From positions 3,463,031 through 3,527,030 of the forward strand of contig CP016093.1 in the NCBI GenBank assembly GCA_001664005.1: 64,000 nt of DNA, given 5' to 3'. Under the pieces are notes generated by a model that ran no database searches, was not told the DNA's origin, and saw nothing but the letters and a program-made list of their open reading frames with translations. Below, piece after piece: positions 43,108 to 51,803 of this stretch; positions within the stretch are counted from its first letter, which is position 1; each line of letters opens with the position of its first letter. The stretch comes from Rhizobiales bacterium NRL2 (GTDB lineage Bacteria > Pseudomonadota > Alphaproteobacteria > Minwuiales > Minwuiaceae). Both the position numbers and the translations under genes were made by a program.

Positions 43108-43986
43108 CTAGAGGGTGGCGGCCAGTTCGCCGAGATGGGCCTTCAGACCGTCGCCGATCTCCCGATGGGCCAGACCGAAGGCGATCGTGGCCTGCAGGAA
43201 ACCCAGCTTGTCGCCGCAGTCGAAGCGCCGGCCCTCGAAGGCGATGGCGAAGAAGGGCTGACGGCCGATCAGGGCGGCCATGGAATCGGTAAGCTGGATC
43301 TCGTTGCCGGCCCCCGGCCCCTGACGCTCCAGCACCTCGAAGACCTCGGGCTGCAGGATGTAGCGTCCGATGATCGCACGGTTCGACGGCGCCTGATCCG
43401 GCTTCGGCTTCTCCACCAGCGCCGTCACCTCGATCAGGTTGCCGTGCTGGAAGCCCGGCGAAATGATGCCGTAGCGGTCCGTATGCGCCGCAGGCACGTC
43501 CATCGCCGCGATCATGTTGCCGCCCTGGCGCGCCTGGGCATCGACCATCTGTTTCAGACAGGGGGTCCGGGCCTGGATCAGGTCGTCGGCCAGAAGCACG
43601 GCAAACGGCTCGTCGCCGACCAGATTGCGCGCGCACCACACCGCATGACCCAGGCCGAGCGGCTCCTGCTGGCGGGTATAGGCGATGGTGCCGGCCCTGG
43701 GCATCATGGAGGTCGCGATCTCCAGCATGTCCTGCTTGCCGCGCTCCTCCAGCATCGACTGCAGTTCGAAGCTGTGATCGAAATGATCCTCGATCGCCGT
43801 CTTGCCGCGGCCGGTGACGAAGATGAACTCCTCGATCCCGGCGGCGATCGCCTCCTCGACGGCGTACTGGATCAGCGGCTTGTCGACGACGGGCAGCATC
43901 TCCTTGGGCAGGGCCTTGGTCGCCGGCAGGAACCGCGTGCCCATGCCGCCGACCGGAAATACGGCCTTTCTCACTCTTCTGCCCAT
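43108..43986 (-). CDS. galU: UTP-glucose-1-phosphate uridylyltransferase
   Basis: 292 aa nucleotidyltransferase. Opens with the nucleotide loop FPVGGMGTRFLPATKALPKE and PVVDKPLIQYAVEEA; LLADDLI and VTALVEKPKP follow. Makes UDP-glucose from glucose 1-phosphate and UTP, feeding Ugd encoded next to it. Starts the three-gene unit. Confidence 0.94.
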   Translation of the reverse strand: MGRRVRKAVFPVGGMGTRFLPATKALPKEMLPVVDKPLIQYAVEEAIAAGIEEFIFVTGRGKTAIEDHFDHSFELQSMLEERGKQDMLEIATSMMPRAGTIAYTRQQEPLGLGHAVWCARNLVGDEPFAVLLADDLIQARTPCLKQMVDAQARQGGNMIAAMDVPAAHTDRYGIISPGFQHGNLIEVTALVEKPKPDQAPSNRAIIGRYILQPEVFEVLERQGPGAGNEIQLTDSMAALIGRQPFFAIAFEGRRFDCGDKLGFLQATIAFGLAHREIGDGLKAHLGELAATL

Positions 43987-44062
43987 GTCACCGCTTCCGT
44001 CTTTTCCAACTTGTTATCGCGGGTTTTCTGCCACGCGGCGGCGGGCGCGACAAGCGCGCGCC

Positions 44063-44800
44063 TTACCGCTCCAGCAGCGCGTCCTTGGCCTCGTTCAGCT
44101 TGGCGGCGTACCACGCCGAGCCGCCCTGATCGGGATGGTACTTCTTCATCAGGCGCCGATAGGCCTCGCGCACGTCGTCATCCGAGGCGTCGTCGGGCAG
44201 TTCCAGGATCTCCAGCGCCTCGTGAACCGGCATGGCACCGGCCCGGCGCGCGCCGGCTTCCCGGCGCTCGCCGCCCGACGACCGGGCTTCTTCTCCACCG
44301 CCGGCTTCGCCGGGATGGGCGCGGGCCATATAGGCCTCGACCAGCCGGGCCGAATCGTCGTCCTCCATCCGGCAGGTCCGCAACAGATCGTCGAGTTCCC
44401 CGAATCCGAGCTCTGACAGCCGCCGGCCTTCGAATGGTCCCTCGCGCACCAGGCCGTCCATCTCGCCGGTGCTGTGGTCCAGCGTCATGTCGAGAAACCG
44501 CGTGCGCACGTCCGATGCGCCCTGGCCGGACGCGGAACCGCTGCCGAGACCCGGAATGCCGAGGCCCGGCATCCCCTGCCAGCCCAGACCCCGCGCCAGC
44601 AGCATCAGGCCGAACAGCCCCACCGGACCGCCCACGACGAACAGGCCGCGCAGCGTCAGCAACAGGCCGACGGCGCCCAGCACCACACCGCCGCCCAGGC
44701 GGATCGCCTGGGCGATGGTCTTCGGGTCTGCCTTCAACAGCGCCTTGCCCGCCAGCGCCGCGGCCAGCAGCACGCAGAATCCCAATACAAGCCAACTCAC
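44063..44800 (-). CDS. Membrane-anchored J-domain protein (Pam18/Tim14-like layout)
   Basis: 245 aa from GTG 44800 (GGAGGG upstream). Two hydrophobic stretches at about 2-22 and 33-70, a glycine-rich linker, a middle acidic domain (LDMTLDHSTGEMDGLV), and a C-terminal J-domain with the HPD motif at 222-224 (KKYHPDQGGS). J-domains stimulate Hsp70 ATPase. The C-terminal J-domain on a membrane anchor parallels mitochondrial Tim14/Pam18. It sits upstream of galU with a 76-bp gap; the partner Hsp70 is not in the window. Confidence 0.8.
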   Translation of the reverse strand: MSWLVLGFCVLLAAALAGKALLKADPKTIAQAIRLGGGVVLGAVGLLLTLRGLFVVGGPVGLFGLMLLARGLGWQGMPGLGIPGLGSGSASGQGASDVRTRFLDMTLDHSTGEMDGLVREGPFEGRRLSELGFGELDDLLRTCRMEDDDSARLVEAYMARAHPGEAGGGEEARSSGGERREAGARRAGAMPVHEALEILELPDDASDDDVREAYRRLMKKYHPDQGGSAWYAAKLNEAKDALLER

Positions 44801-44892
44801 CTGCGACCCTCCGCGAACGGCTTCGCCTGTCGGCCCAAGACTGACAAGTCTTCCATCTCCCGTATATAGGATGCGGCAAACGGGATTGGGAG

Positions 44893-45483
44893 TTGAGGTT
44901 GACGGGGAGCCCGGAGGACCTGACGGCGCTGAAGAAGCGCCTGCGCGCGGATCTGCTGCGCCGCCGGGCGCACCGCGGCGGCAAGGGGCGCGCGCGGGCG
45001 GCGCTGAACCGCTGCCTGGCCCTCCGTGCCAGCTGGGCCGGCGTCCGCGTCGGCGTCTATCTCGGCTTCGGCCACGAACTGGATCCCCTGCCGCTGGTGC
45101 GGGCGCTGGTCCGCCGCGGCGCGGTGGTCGGCCTGCCGGTCGTTGTGCGCAACCGCCATCCACTTGTCTTTCGCCGCTATTTGCCCAATGTGCTGATGCA
45201 GCAATCGGGGTTCGGCATCTCCGAGCCCGGCGTCCGGGCCCGGCCGATCCGGCCGGATCTGGTGCTGGCGCCCCTGGTGGGGGTCGACCGGACCGGCACG
45301 CGGCTGGGCTATGGCGGCGGCTTCTACGACCGCACGTTCGAGCGGTGGCGGCGGCGCGGCCATCACCCCGAGATCATCGGGCTGGCCTTCGAAGCCCAGT
45401 TCGTGCCAAGGCTGCCGGCCGGCCGCCATGACGTCAGACTGCACGGCCTTATCACAGAGGCCGCATTCAGGAGATTCACGTGA
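44893..45483 (+). CDS. 5-formyltetrahydrofolate cyclo-ligase
   Basis: About 195 aa. The family signature LGYGGGFYDRTFERW (ATP/folate-binding glycine loop) and ALKKRLRADLLRRR near the start are clear. Converts 5-formyl-THF to 5,10-methenyl-THF with ATP. The start is uncertain: TTG 44893 and TTG 44899 are both possible, with only GGGAG/GAGG nearby. Its TGA overlaps the GTG of the downstream YmdB gene by 4 nt. Confidence 0.88.
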   Translation: MRLTGSPEDLTALKKRLRADLLRRRAHRGGKGRARAALNRCLALRASWAGVRVGVYLGFGHELDPLPLVRALVRRGAVVGLPVVVRNRHPLVFRRYLPNVLMQQSGFGISEPGVRARPIRPDLVLAPLVGVDRTGTRLGYGGGFYDRTFERWRRRGHHPEIIGLAFEAQFVPRLPAGRHDVRLHGLITEAAFRRFT

Positions 45484-46298
45484 AGGTCCTTTATCTGGGA
45501 GATCTCGTCGGACGCCAGGGACGCGACGCGGCGGTCGCGCGGATCCCCGAACTCCGTAAACGGCTCGCACTCGATTTCGTGGTCGTCAACGGGGAGAACG
45601 CCGCCGGCGGCTTCGGCATCACGCCGCCGATCTGCGACGAGCTGTTCGCCGCCGGAACCGACGTGATCGTCACCGGCAACCACGTCTGGGACAACCGCGA
45701 CATCCTTCCCCATTTCCAGCGCGAGAACCGTCTGCTGCGGCCGGCGAACTTTCCCGAAGGCGCCCCGGGCCGCGGCGTCGGCGTCTATGACGCGCCCGGC
45801 GGGCGGCGCGTCGCCGTCGTCCAGGTGATGGGCCGGGTGTTCATGGACCCGCTCGACTGCCCCTTCCGCGCCGCCGACAAGGCCATCGAGGCCCATCCGC
45901 TGGGCCGCGCCGTCAGCTTCACACTGGTCGACATCCACGCCGAGGCGACCAGCGAGAAGATGGCCATGGGCCACCACATGGACGGCCGCGCTTCGCTGGT
46001 GGCAGGCACCCACAGCCACGTGCCGACCGCGGATCACCAGATCCTGCCGGGCGGCACCGCCTACATGACCGATGTCGGCATGTGCGGCGACTACAATTCC
46101 GTGATCGGCATGGACAAGCAGGAGCCGCTCCGCCGCTTCATGCAGAAGACGCCCGGCGGCCGCTTCTCCCCCGCAGGCGGCGAGGCGACGGTCTGCGGCG
46201 TCTATGTCGAGAGCGACGACCGTACGGGCCTCGCCCGCCGTGTTGAACCGCTCCGCATCGGCGGCCGTCTGGCCGAGGTCGTACCCGCCATCGCGTAG
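45480..46298 (+). CDS. YmdB-family metallophosphoesterase (TIGR00282 type)
   Basis: 272 aa starting at GTG 45480. Metal-binding motifs: YLGDLVGRQGRDA, VNGENAAGGFG, TGNHVWDNRDI, VDIHAEATSEK and GTHSHVPTADHQIL. Homologues hydrolyse 2',3'-cyclic or cyclic mono/dinucleotides and influence gene expression in Bacillus and Mycoplasma. Pairing with 5-formyl-THF cyclo-ligase is common in Alphaproteobacteria. Confidence 0.9.
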   Translation: MKVLYLGDLVGRQGRDAAVARIPELRKRLALDFVVVNGENAAGGFGITPPICDELFAAGTDVIVTGNHVWDNRDILPHFQRENRLLRPANFPEGAPGRGVGVYDAPGGRRVAVVQVMGRVFMDPLDCPFRAADKAIEAHPLGRAVSFTLVDIHAEATSEKMAMGHHMDGRASLVAGTHSHVPTADHQILPGGTAYMTDVGMCGDYNSVIGMDKQEPLRRFMQKTPGGRFSPAGGEATVCGVYVESDDRTGLARRVEPLRIGGRLAEVVPAIA

Positions 46299-46390
46299 GC
46301 GCCACAGCCCGACATGTTAAATGGTCCGTTAACCTGACCGGACGTAATCTCCGGACGGCGGCAGCTCCCGTCGGGCTGGTGGAACGGGCA

Positions 46391-48145
46391 ATGAAGGCGA
46401 ACAACGTCCACTACGAAATTCTCGGACAGCGCGGCACCACCTGGACCATCCTGGCGGTCGCGGACGACCAGGACGAGGCGATCGCGAAGGCCAAGGAGGT
46501 CCGGGCCTCCTATCGCGCCGTCAAGGTCATGCGGGAGCGTTTCGACAAGGCGAGCAACACCTACCGCGCCGGCCAGATATTCTTCTCGGGCGCCCAGGCC
46601 AAACCGTCGAAGTACAATTCCGAGGAAGTGCCCAGCGTCTGCTGGAAGGTCGAGGACTTCTATTCCTACGAAGGCCGCCGCGCGATCAACCGCCTGCTCC
46701 GCACCGAACTGGTCGAATGGGGCATCACGGCGACCGAACTGATCCACTCCCTCGACCACGTCGAGAAGCTGCAGGACAACGGCACGTCGCTGCAGCGCGC
46801 GGTCCAGCAGACCGCCATCGCCCAGATCCGCGAAACCGGCCAGGGCGTGCAGGAGCGGATCAAGCAGATCTACGAACTGATCGACAAGGGCGTGAAGATC
46901 CTGCGGCGCGAGGCGCCCGCCTTCCCCGAGATCGGGCCCGACGGCCTGGACGGCGTGATCGAGCGCGTCCGGGATCAGGAAAGTCGCTCGTTCATGCTGC
47001 ACGCCGCCCTGGTCCGCCATCTGACCAGCGCGACGACCTATGCCGAGAAGATGACCCGGCTGCTGGGCATGCTGCGCACCGACCACCCCGCCTGGGTTCA
47101 CGAGGTCGCGGACAGCTTCGTCGCCGAACTGCTGTCGCTCGGCCGGGTGATCCACCTGCTGGTCGGGGAACGGAAGAACCTGAAGGAAGAACTCGCCGCC
47201 GCGGCGTCCCTGGTCATCGGCAGGGCCGATCCGGAGGACACGCTCTACACCGCCGAGGCGCGCATGGTGAGCCGGCTGATCGCCGCCGGCAAGCTGCCCA
47301 ACACGCAGCAGTCGCTGACCCGCTACCTGATCGAGAACCTGAAGGGCAAGAAACGGCTGGTCGACGGGGATGTGGCCCAGGAAAGCACGGCCGTGCGGGA
47401 ACTGGTCGGCACGCTGAAGAAGCCCGACGGCAGCTGGATCGGCGAAGTGCCGATGATGGAAGCCGCGGGACAGCGCTGCGCCCGCTGGCTGCATCCGGAA
47501 GCGGTCTCGGAATATCTTGCGCCGGTGGATACGCCGGACGGCAAGGCGGACCTGCTGCTGCAGCTGGAAGGCAACATCGTCGGCAACGCCAACCGCCGCA
47601 AGCTGGCCGAGTTCCTGGTGCCCATCATCATCTCGCCCCAGGGCGAGCTGTTCCTCACCCGCGAGGGCGGCTCGGTGACCGAGCGGCTCGTCAGGCTGCG
47701 CGCGTTGCAGGTACAGGTGCTGCACAGCACCCTGCAGGACATGCACCGCCGCAAGCTCGCCGAAAAGCTGGACGACTACGCCTGCAAGGTGATCCGCAAT
47801 GCCAAGCTGATCGAGCGCGTGACGTCGGGCGACGGCCCGATCGTGGAGAAGTGCTTCCGCCTGCTCCGGATGCTGGTGGAGAACTACTTCACCCTGGGCA
47901 AGGCGACGGTCCTCGTGCGCGACGCCATCCGCCGCTGCCTCGCCACGCCCGATTTCGTGAGCGACTTTCTCGCCTCGACCCCGTCGAAGCAGGAAAAGCT
48001 GGTCAAGCTCGAGGCGCTGCAGAAACTGTTGCGGCAGGCCGGCATCGACGACATGGAGCCGGGCGGGCCAGCGCCGCCCCCGGAAACCGAGAACGACGGC
48101 GAAGCCGGGGAACCGGACGCCGAGAGCGCCGCCGCCGGCGGCTGA
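46391..48145 (+). CDS. Large conserved-looking protein of unknown function
   Basis: About 584 aa from ATG 46391 (GTG 46379 is an alternative). I cannot assign it. The first 60 residues look like a compact beta-alpha unit (NVHYEILGQRGTTWTILAVA, then DDQDEAIAKAKEVRASYRAV), like a small sensor or adaptor fold. The remainder is almost all alpha-helical, with no membrane segment or signal peptide, and ends in a disordered acidic/proline-rich tail (about 555-584). There is no catalytic motif that I recognise. Codon use is that of its neighbours, so it is not recent. It stands alone between the YmdB gene and a convergent oxidoreductase. Confidence 0.75.
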   Translation: MKANNVHYEILGQRGTTWTILAVADDQDEAIAKAKEVRASYRAVKVMRERFDKASNTYRAGQIFFSGAQAKPSKYNSEEVPSVCWKVEDFYSYEGRRAINRLLRTELVEWGITATELIHSLDHVEKLQDNGTSLQRAVQQTAIAQIRETGQGVQERIKQIYELIDKGVKILRREAPAFPEIGPDGLDGVIERVRDQESRSFMLHAALVRHLTSATTYAEKMTRLLGMLRTDHPAWVHEVADSFVAELLSLGRVIHLLVGERKNLKEELAAAASLVIGRADPEDTLYTAEARMVSRLIAAGKLPNTQQSLTRYLIENLKGKKRLVDGDVAQESTAVRELVGTLKKPDGSWIGEVPMMEAAGQRCARWLHPEAVSEYLAPVDTPDGKADLLLQLEGNIVGNANRRKLAEFLVPIIISPQGELFLTREGGSVTERLVRLRALQVQVLHSTLQDMHRRKLAEKLDDYACKVIRNAKLIERVTSGDGPIVEKCFRLLRMLVENYFTLGKATVLVRDAIRRCLATPDFVSDFLASTPSKQEKLVKLEALQKLLRQAGIDDMEPGGPAPPPETENDGEAGEPDAESAAAGG

Positions 48146-48158
48146 GGCACATGGCCGG

Positions 48159-49118
48159 TCAGGTCCGGCCGGCTTCCTTCGCCACCCTTTCGGCGACCAG
48201 ACGCGCCGCGGCGAGATCCTCCAGCGCCGCGCCCACCGACTTGAACAGGGTGATCTGTTCCGCCCCCTCCCGTCCCGGGTGACGGCCCCCGCACAGCTCA
48301 AAGAGGTCGGCGGCGATGTCATCGGCCTTGAAGACGCCGTCGGCGACGGGGCGGACGATGTCGCCGCCTTCCTTGGTGGCGCCGGGACGGGTGTCGACGA
48401 AGACGCTGGCACGCCGCAGCGCCTCGTCGTCGCTCTCCCGCATGTCCGGGCGGAAAGCGCCCACCAGGTCCAGGTGCGCGCCGGGCTTCAGCCATGCGCC
48501 CCGGATGATCGGCTCGGTCGACAGCGTCGCGCAGGAGATCAGGTCCGCGCTCCGCGCCGCCTGCTCCAGATTCTCAGCCGCCTCGGCCGCCACGCCTTCC
48601 CGCGAAAGTTCCTCCGCCAGTGCCGCCGCCTTGTCCCGGTTGCGGTTCCAGATGCGCACCCGCGCCAGCGAAGGCCGTGCCGCGCGGTGCGCGCGGATCA
48701 GCATGGGCGCCAGCGCGCCGGCGCCGACCATCAGCATCTCGGCGGCGTCCTGCCGCGCCAGAAAGCGCGCCGCCAGCGCCGAAGCGGCGGCGGTGCGCCA
48801 GACGGTCAGCCGCGTACCGTCAATGATCGCCTGCGGCCGGCCCGTGCCGGCATCCAGCAACAGGTATTGCGCCATCACTGCCGGCAGGCCGCGGTCATTG
48901 TTGCCGGGAAAGACAGTCGCCACCTTGACGCCCAGCGCATCGCCCGGACGCCAGGCCGGCATCAGCAACAGGGTGGCATTGGCCTCGCCCGGCACGGCGA
49001 CGTCGTGATGATGGCGCACGGGCTGCTCGCAGCCGTCCCGGAACATCGCCTCCAGCGCGTCGGCGACCGCGGTCTCGTCCAGCACACGGTCCACCGCCGC
49101 CGCGTCGATGACCTCCAT
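48159..49118 (-). CDS. Ornithine cyclodeaminase/mu-crystallin family protein
   Basis: 319 aa. N-terminal substrate domain with LLLMPAWRPGDALGVKVATVFPGN (catalytic Lys region), then the Rossmann domain LMVGAGALAPMLIRAH and SCATLSTEPIIRGAWLKPG. Members are NAD(P)-dependent ornithine cyclodeaminases, alanine dehydrogenases or ketimine reductases; the exact activity cannot be read. It shares one base with the end of the LapA-like gene, so they are co-translated. Confidence 0.85.
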   Translation of the reverse strand: MEVIDAAAVDRVLDETAVADALEAMFRDGCEQPVRHHHDVAVPGEANATLLLMPAWRPGDALGVKVATVFPGNNDRGLPAVMAQYLLLDAGTGRPQAIIDGTRLTVWRTAAASALAARFLARQDAAEMLMVGAGALAPMLIRAHRAARPSLARVRIWNRNRDKAAALAEELSREGVAAEAAENLEQAARSADLISCATLSTEPIIRGAWLKPGAHLDLVGAFRPDMRESDDEALRRASVFVDTRPGATKEGGDIVRPVADGVFKADDIAADLFELCGGRHPGREGAEQITLFKSVGAALEDLAAARLVAERVAKEAGRT

Positions 49119-49453
49119 CAGGCCGCCTTCGGCTTCTGCAGCGCCGGCCGTTCCACCCGCTCGCCATCACCGCTCTGCCTGACCTCGCGCTCCAGGTCGT
49201 GGGCGCGGTGCTCGGCCTGGCGGGCGCGCCGCCGCACGCGGCCATCGCGCAGCCACATCGCCAGCGCGCCGATCAGAAGGCCGGCGAACATGGCAGCAAA
49301 GATCACGACGAACAGCGGCAGGTCGATGGCGTAGGGCACGGGCTCCAGGCGCAGCTCGACGGCCTGGCGGTTGGAAAGCCCGATGGAGACGCCGATCACC
49401 AGAACCGCGAGAAAAAGCAGAATTTTCAGAAACTTCAAGACGTTACGCTCCAC
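49118..49453 (-). CDS. LapA-like inner-membrane protein (DUF1049)
   Basis: 111 aa from GTG 49453. Two membrane helices (about 7-26 and 45-68) joined by a short periplasmic loop, followed by a basic cytoplasmic region and a coiled coil (RRRARQAEHRAHDLEREV), as in LapA, which with LapB controls LPS synthesis in enterobacteria. It lies directly downstream of ihfB, the conserved order in many proteobacteria (ihfB-lapA). TTG 49438 is an alternative start. Confidence 0.82.
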   Translation of the reverse strand: MERNVLKFLKILLFLAVLVIGVSIGLSNRQAVELRLEPVPYAIDLPLFVVIFAAMFAGLLIGALAMWLRDGRVRRRARQAEHRAHDLEREVRQSGDGERVERPALQKPKAA

Positions 49454-49469
49454 TGTCCGGCCGGGAGGC

Positions 49470-49781
49470 TCAGTCGGTGTTCAGGCGTTCCCTGAGTTCC
49501 TTGCCGGTCTTGAAGAAGGGCACGTACTTCTCCTGCACCTCGACCGATTCGCCGGTGCGCGGATTGCGCCCGACGCGCGCCGGCCGCCGCTTGACAGAGA
49601 AGGCGCCAAAGCCACGCAGCTCCACCCGATCCCCGCGCGACAGCGCCGCGGTAATCTCGTCGAAGACGGTCGATACGACGCGTTCGAAATCCCGATGGCT
49701 GAGCTGCCTTTCCGGATCCTCGTCGACATGGCGACGCCGGTGACGTTCAGCAATGCGATTGATCAGTTCCGACTTGATCAT
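49470..49781 (-). CDS. ihfB: Integration host factor subunit beta, with a short N-terminal insertion
   Basis: 103 aa DNA-bending protein. The core matches [16 protein letters not shown] at the start, [32 protein letters not shown] and [15 protein letters not shown]. Compared with the E. coli subunit (94 aa) there is an extra segment of about ten residues, rich in Arg/His/Asp ([14 protein letters not shown]), between helices 1 and 2. IHF shapes promoters, origins and recombination sites. First gene of ihfB-lapA-OCD. Confidence 0.92.
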   Translation of the reverse strand: MIKSELINRIAERHRRRHVDEDPERQLSHRDFERVVSTVFDEITAALSRGDRVELRGFGAFSVKRRPARVGRNPRTGESVEVQEKYVPFFKTGKELRERLNTD

Positions 49782-49997
49782 GCGCGGCCCGATCCAGGTT
49801 GTTCAGCCCAATTCCGAAGCATGCCAAAGACCGCGCGAAACCGTCAAGCGACGGTCTCGCCGCGCATGCCCGGAAATTCCAGTCTGCCACTACTAGCCTT
49901 CTCCGAAGCCCGCAGCCACATTTTTCGCTTCCGGAACATGGATTGCCGGGGCGCCAGAACGATTCCAGCCGGTCCGGATTTGCTCTAGTCTCGCGCC

Positions 49998-51398
49998 ATG
50001 AACGGCGACATGTCACGGGAACGGCGGCCCTCGATCCGGAACAGCCTGTCGTCGCGGCTGCTGATCCTGACCGTCATCTTCGTCATGCTGGCGGAAGTGA
50101 TGATCTTCGTGCCCTCGGTGGCGCGCTATCGCGTCAGCTATCTGGAACAGATGCTGGCGGAGGCCAATCTGGCGGCGCTCTCGGTGCTGGCGGCCCCCGG
50201 CAACACGATCTCGCGGGATCTGGAACACCGCCTGTTGCGTGCGGTCGGCGTCAACGGCGTGGTCATGAAGCTGCCCCAGCGGCGCATGCTGCTGCTGGCC
50301 GAAGAAATGCCGCCGGCCGTGGACGCGACCTACGACCTGCGCGGGGCGGAACCGATGGAACTGATCGGCGACGCGCTCAGGACCATGATCATGGCCGACG
50401 GGCGGACGCTCAGGATCATCGGCGACGCCCGCAACGCCGAGGACGCCTATGTCGAGATCATCATGCCGGAGGCGTCGCTGCGTGCGGCGTTGCTGGACTA
50501 TGGCTGGAACATCTTCAGCTTGAGCCTGTTCATCTCCATCGTCAGCGCCACGCTGCTGTTCCTGACGCTGCGCTGGATGCTTGTGCGGCCGATGCGCCGG
50601 CTGACGGCGAACATCCTGGCCTTCCGCCGCAATCCGGAAGCGGCGCATCTGCCCGAACTGCCGACCGGGCGCGGCGACGAGATCTCGCTGGCCGCGCACG
50701 AGCTGGCAGAGATGGAGCGCGACCTGCGCCAGGCCCTGGTGCAGAAGAACCACCTCGCCGCCCTGGGCGCCGCGGTCAGCAAGATCAGCCACGACCTGCG
50801 CAACATCCTGGCGACCTCGCAGGTGATTTCCGAACTGCTCTCCGATTCCCTCGACCCGACCGTCAAGCGCCTGGCGCCGCGGCTGATCCAGTCCCTGGAC
50901 CGCGCCATCGAGCTCTGCCAGCGCTCGCTGAAATACGGCAGCGCCGACGAACCGCCGCCCCGGCCGGCCCGGTTCCGTCTGCGGAGCCTGGTCGCGGAGG
51001 TCGGCGACACGCTGACTCTGGACGCCAGCCAGTCGCCTGTGTGGAAGAACCTCGTGGCCGACGAGCTGGAGGTCCATGCCGACCGCGACCAGCTCTACCG
51101 GGTGCTGATGAACCTGGGCCGCAATGCCGCCGAAGCCGCCGGCGAGGAGGGGGAGGTCCGCGTCAGCGCCCATGAGCAGGACGGCCATGTCGCCATCCGC
51201 GTCTCCGACAACGGTTCCGGCGTGCCGGAAAAGGCCCGCGAGAACCTGTTCCGTCCCTTCGTCAGCTCGGCGCGGGAAGGCGGCACCGGCCTGGGCCTCA
51301 CCATCGCCCGCGACCTGGTGCAGGCCCATGGCGGGACGCTGGAACTGGAAAGCACAGGCCCTTCGGGCACCTGCTTCCGGATATTGCTGCCGCTCTAG
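49998..51398 (+). CDS. Membrane sensor histidine kinase (orphan)
   Basis: 466 aa. Membrane helix at about 20-40, a periplasmic sensor of about 125 residues, second helix at 170-192, a HAMP-like linker, the phosphoacceptor H265 in SKISHDLRNIL, then the ATPase domain with NLGRNAAEAAGEEG (N box), VSDNGSGVPE (G1) and REGGTGLGLTIAR (G2). It autophosphorylates and passes phosphate to a response regulator, but no regulator gene lies in the window. Start ATG 49998; ATG 50010 is also possible. Confidence 0.9.
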   Translation: MNGDMSRERRPSIRNSLSSRLLILTVIFVMLAEVMIFVPSVARYRVSYLEQMLAEANLAALSVLAAPGNTISRDLEHRLLRAVGVNGVVMKLPQRRMLLLAEEMPPAVDATYDLRGAEPMELIGDALRTMIMADGRTLRIIGDARNAEDAYVEIIMPEASLRAALLDYGWNIFSLSLFISIVSATLLFLTLRWMLVRPMRRLTANILAFRRNPEAAHLPELPTGRGDEISLAAHELAEMERDLRQALVQKNHLAALGAAVSKISHDLRNILATSQVISELLSDSLDPTVKRLAPRLIQSLDRAIELCQRSLKYGSADEPPPRPARFRLRSLVAEVGDTLTLDASQSPVWKNLVADELEVHADRDQLYRVLMNLGRNAAEAAGEEGEVRVSAHEQDGHVAIRVSDNGSGVPEKARENLFRPFVSSAREGGTGLGLTIARDLVQAHGGTLELESTGPSGTCFRILLPL

Positions 51399-51438
51399 AG
51401 TTTACGAATTCTCAGCCTTTGAGGCGTTAGCTGTCGGC

Positions 51439-51735
51439 ATGTCGAAGACGCTCGCCATCGCCATTATCGGATTCGCTCTCGCAGCCTGCGAGGCGAGACT
51501 GTTCGACGAGCCGCCGCCCATCACCGCGACGGACTACGTGGCCGATGTCTGCGAGGGCGCCGGAACCGACTCCCAGTCCTGCCGTGACGCGGGGCAGTTG
51601 CTGGCGCTGCGCTGCTTCCGGACCATCGGAACGGTGGACTGCTACCTGTCGGAGAACCCCTTCGGCACCAGCACTTCCGGGCGTTTCTTCGTCACGCCCG
51701 TCGACAGGCGTCAGCCGACACCCTCCCCCGGCTGA
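51439..51735 (+). CDS. Small lipoprotein, unknown function
   Basis: 98 aa from ATG 51439. The lipobox LAAC at 14-17 ends a short signal sequence (TLAIAIIGFALAAC), so Cys17 should be lipidated. The mature part has four further cysteines (VCEGAGTDSQSC, LRCF, DCYL), compatible with two disulfides, and a proline-rich end. It lies 40 bp after the histidine kinase gene and could be part of its operon. No family recognised. Confidence 0.7.
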   Translation: MSKTLAIAIIGFALAACEARLFDEPPPITATDYVADVCEGAGTDSQSCRDAGQLLALRCFRTIGTVDCYLSENPFGTSTSGRFFVTPVDRRQPTPSPG

Positions 51736-51803
51736 TTCGCAATTGTCGGAATCGCGCCCGCGCCTCTAAGCTCCCTGCTCCGGTCAGGAGGGTGGATTAA
51801 GTC

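Noticed and set aside
44801-44892. 6S RNA gene, which often precedes 5-formyl-THF cyclo-ligase
   Set aside because: The 92-bp gap is far too short for 6S RNA and shows no long hairpin.
46317-46332. CtrA-like site TTAA...TTAA upstream of the 584-aa protein gene
   Set aside because: Spacing is 8, not the 7 bases of the CtrA consensus.
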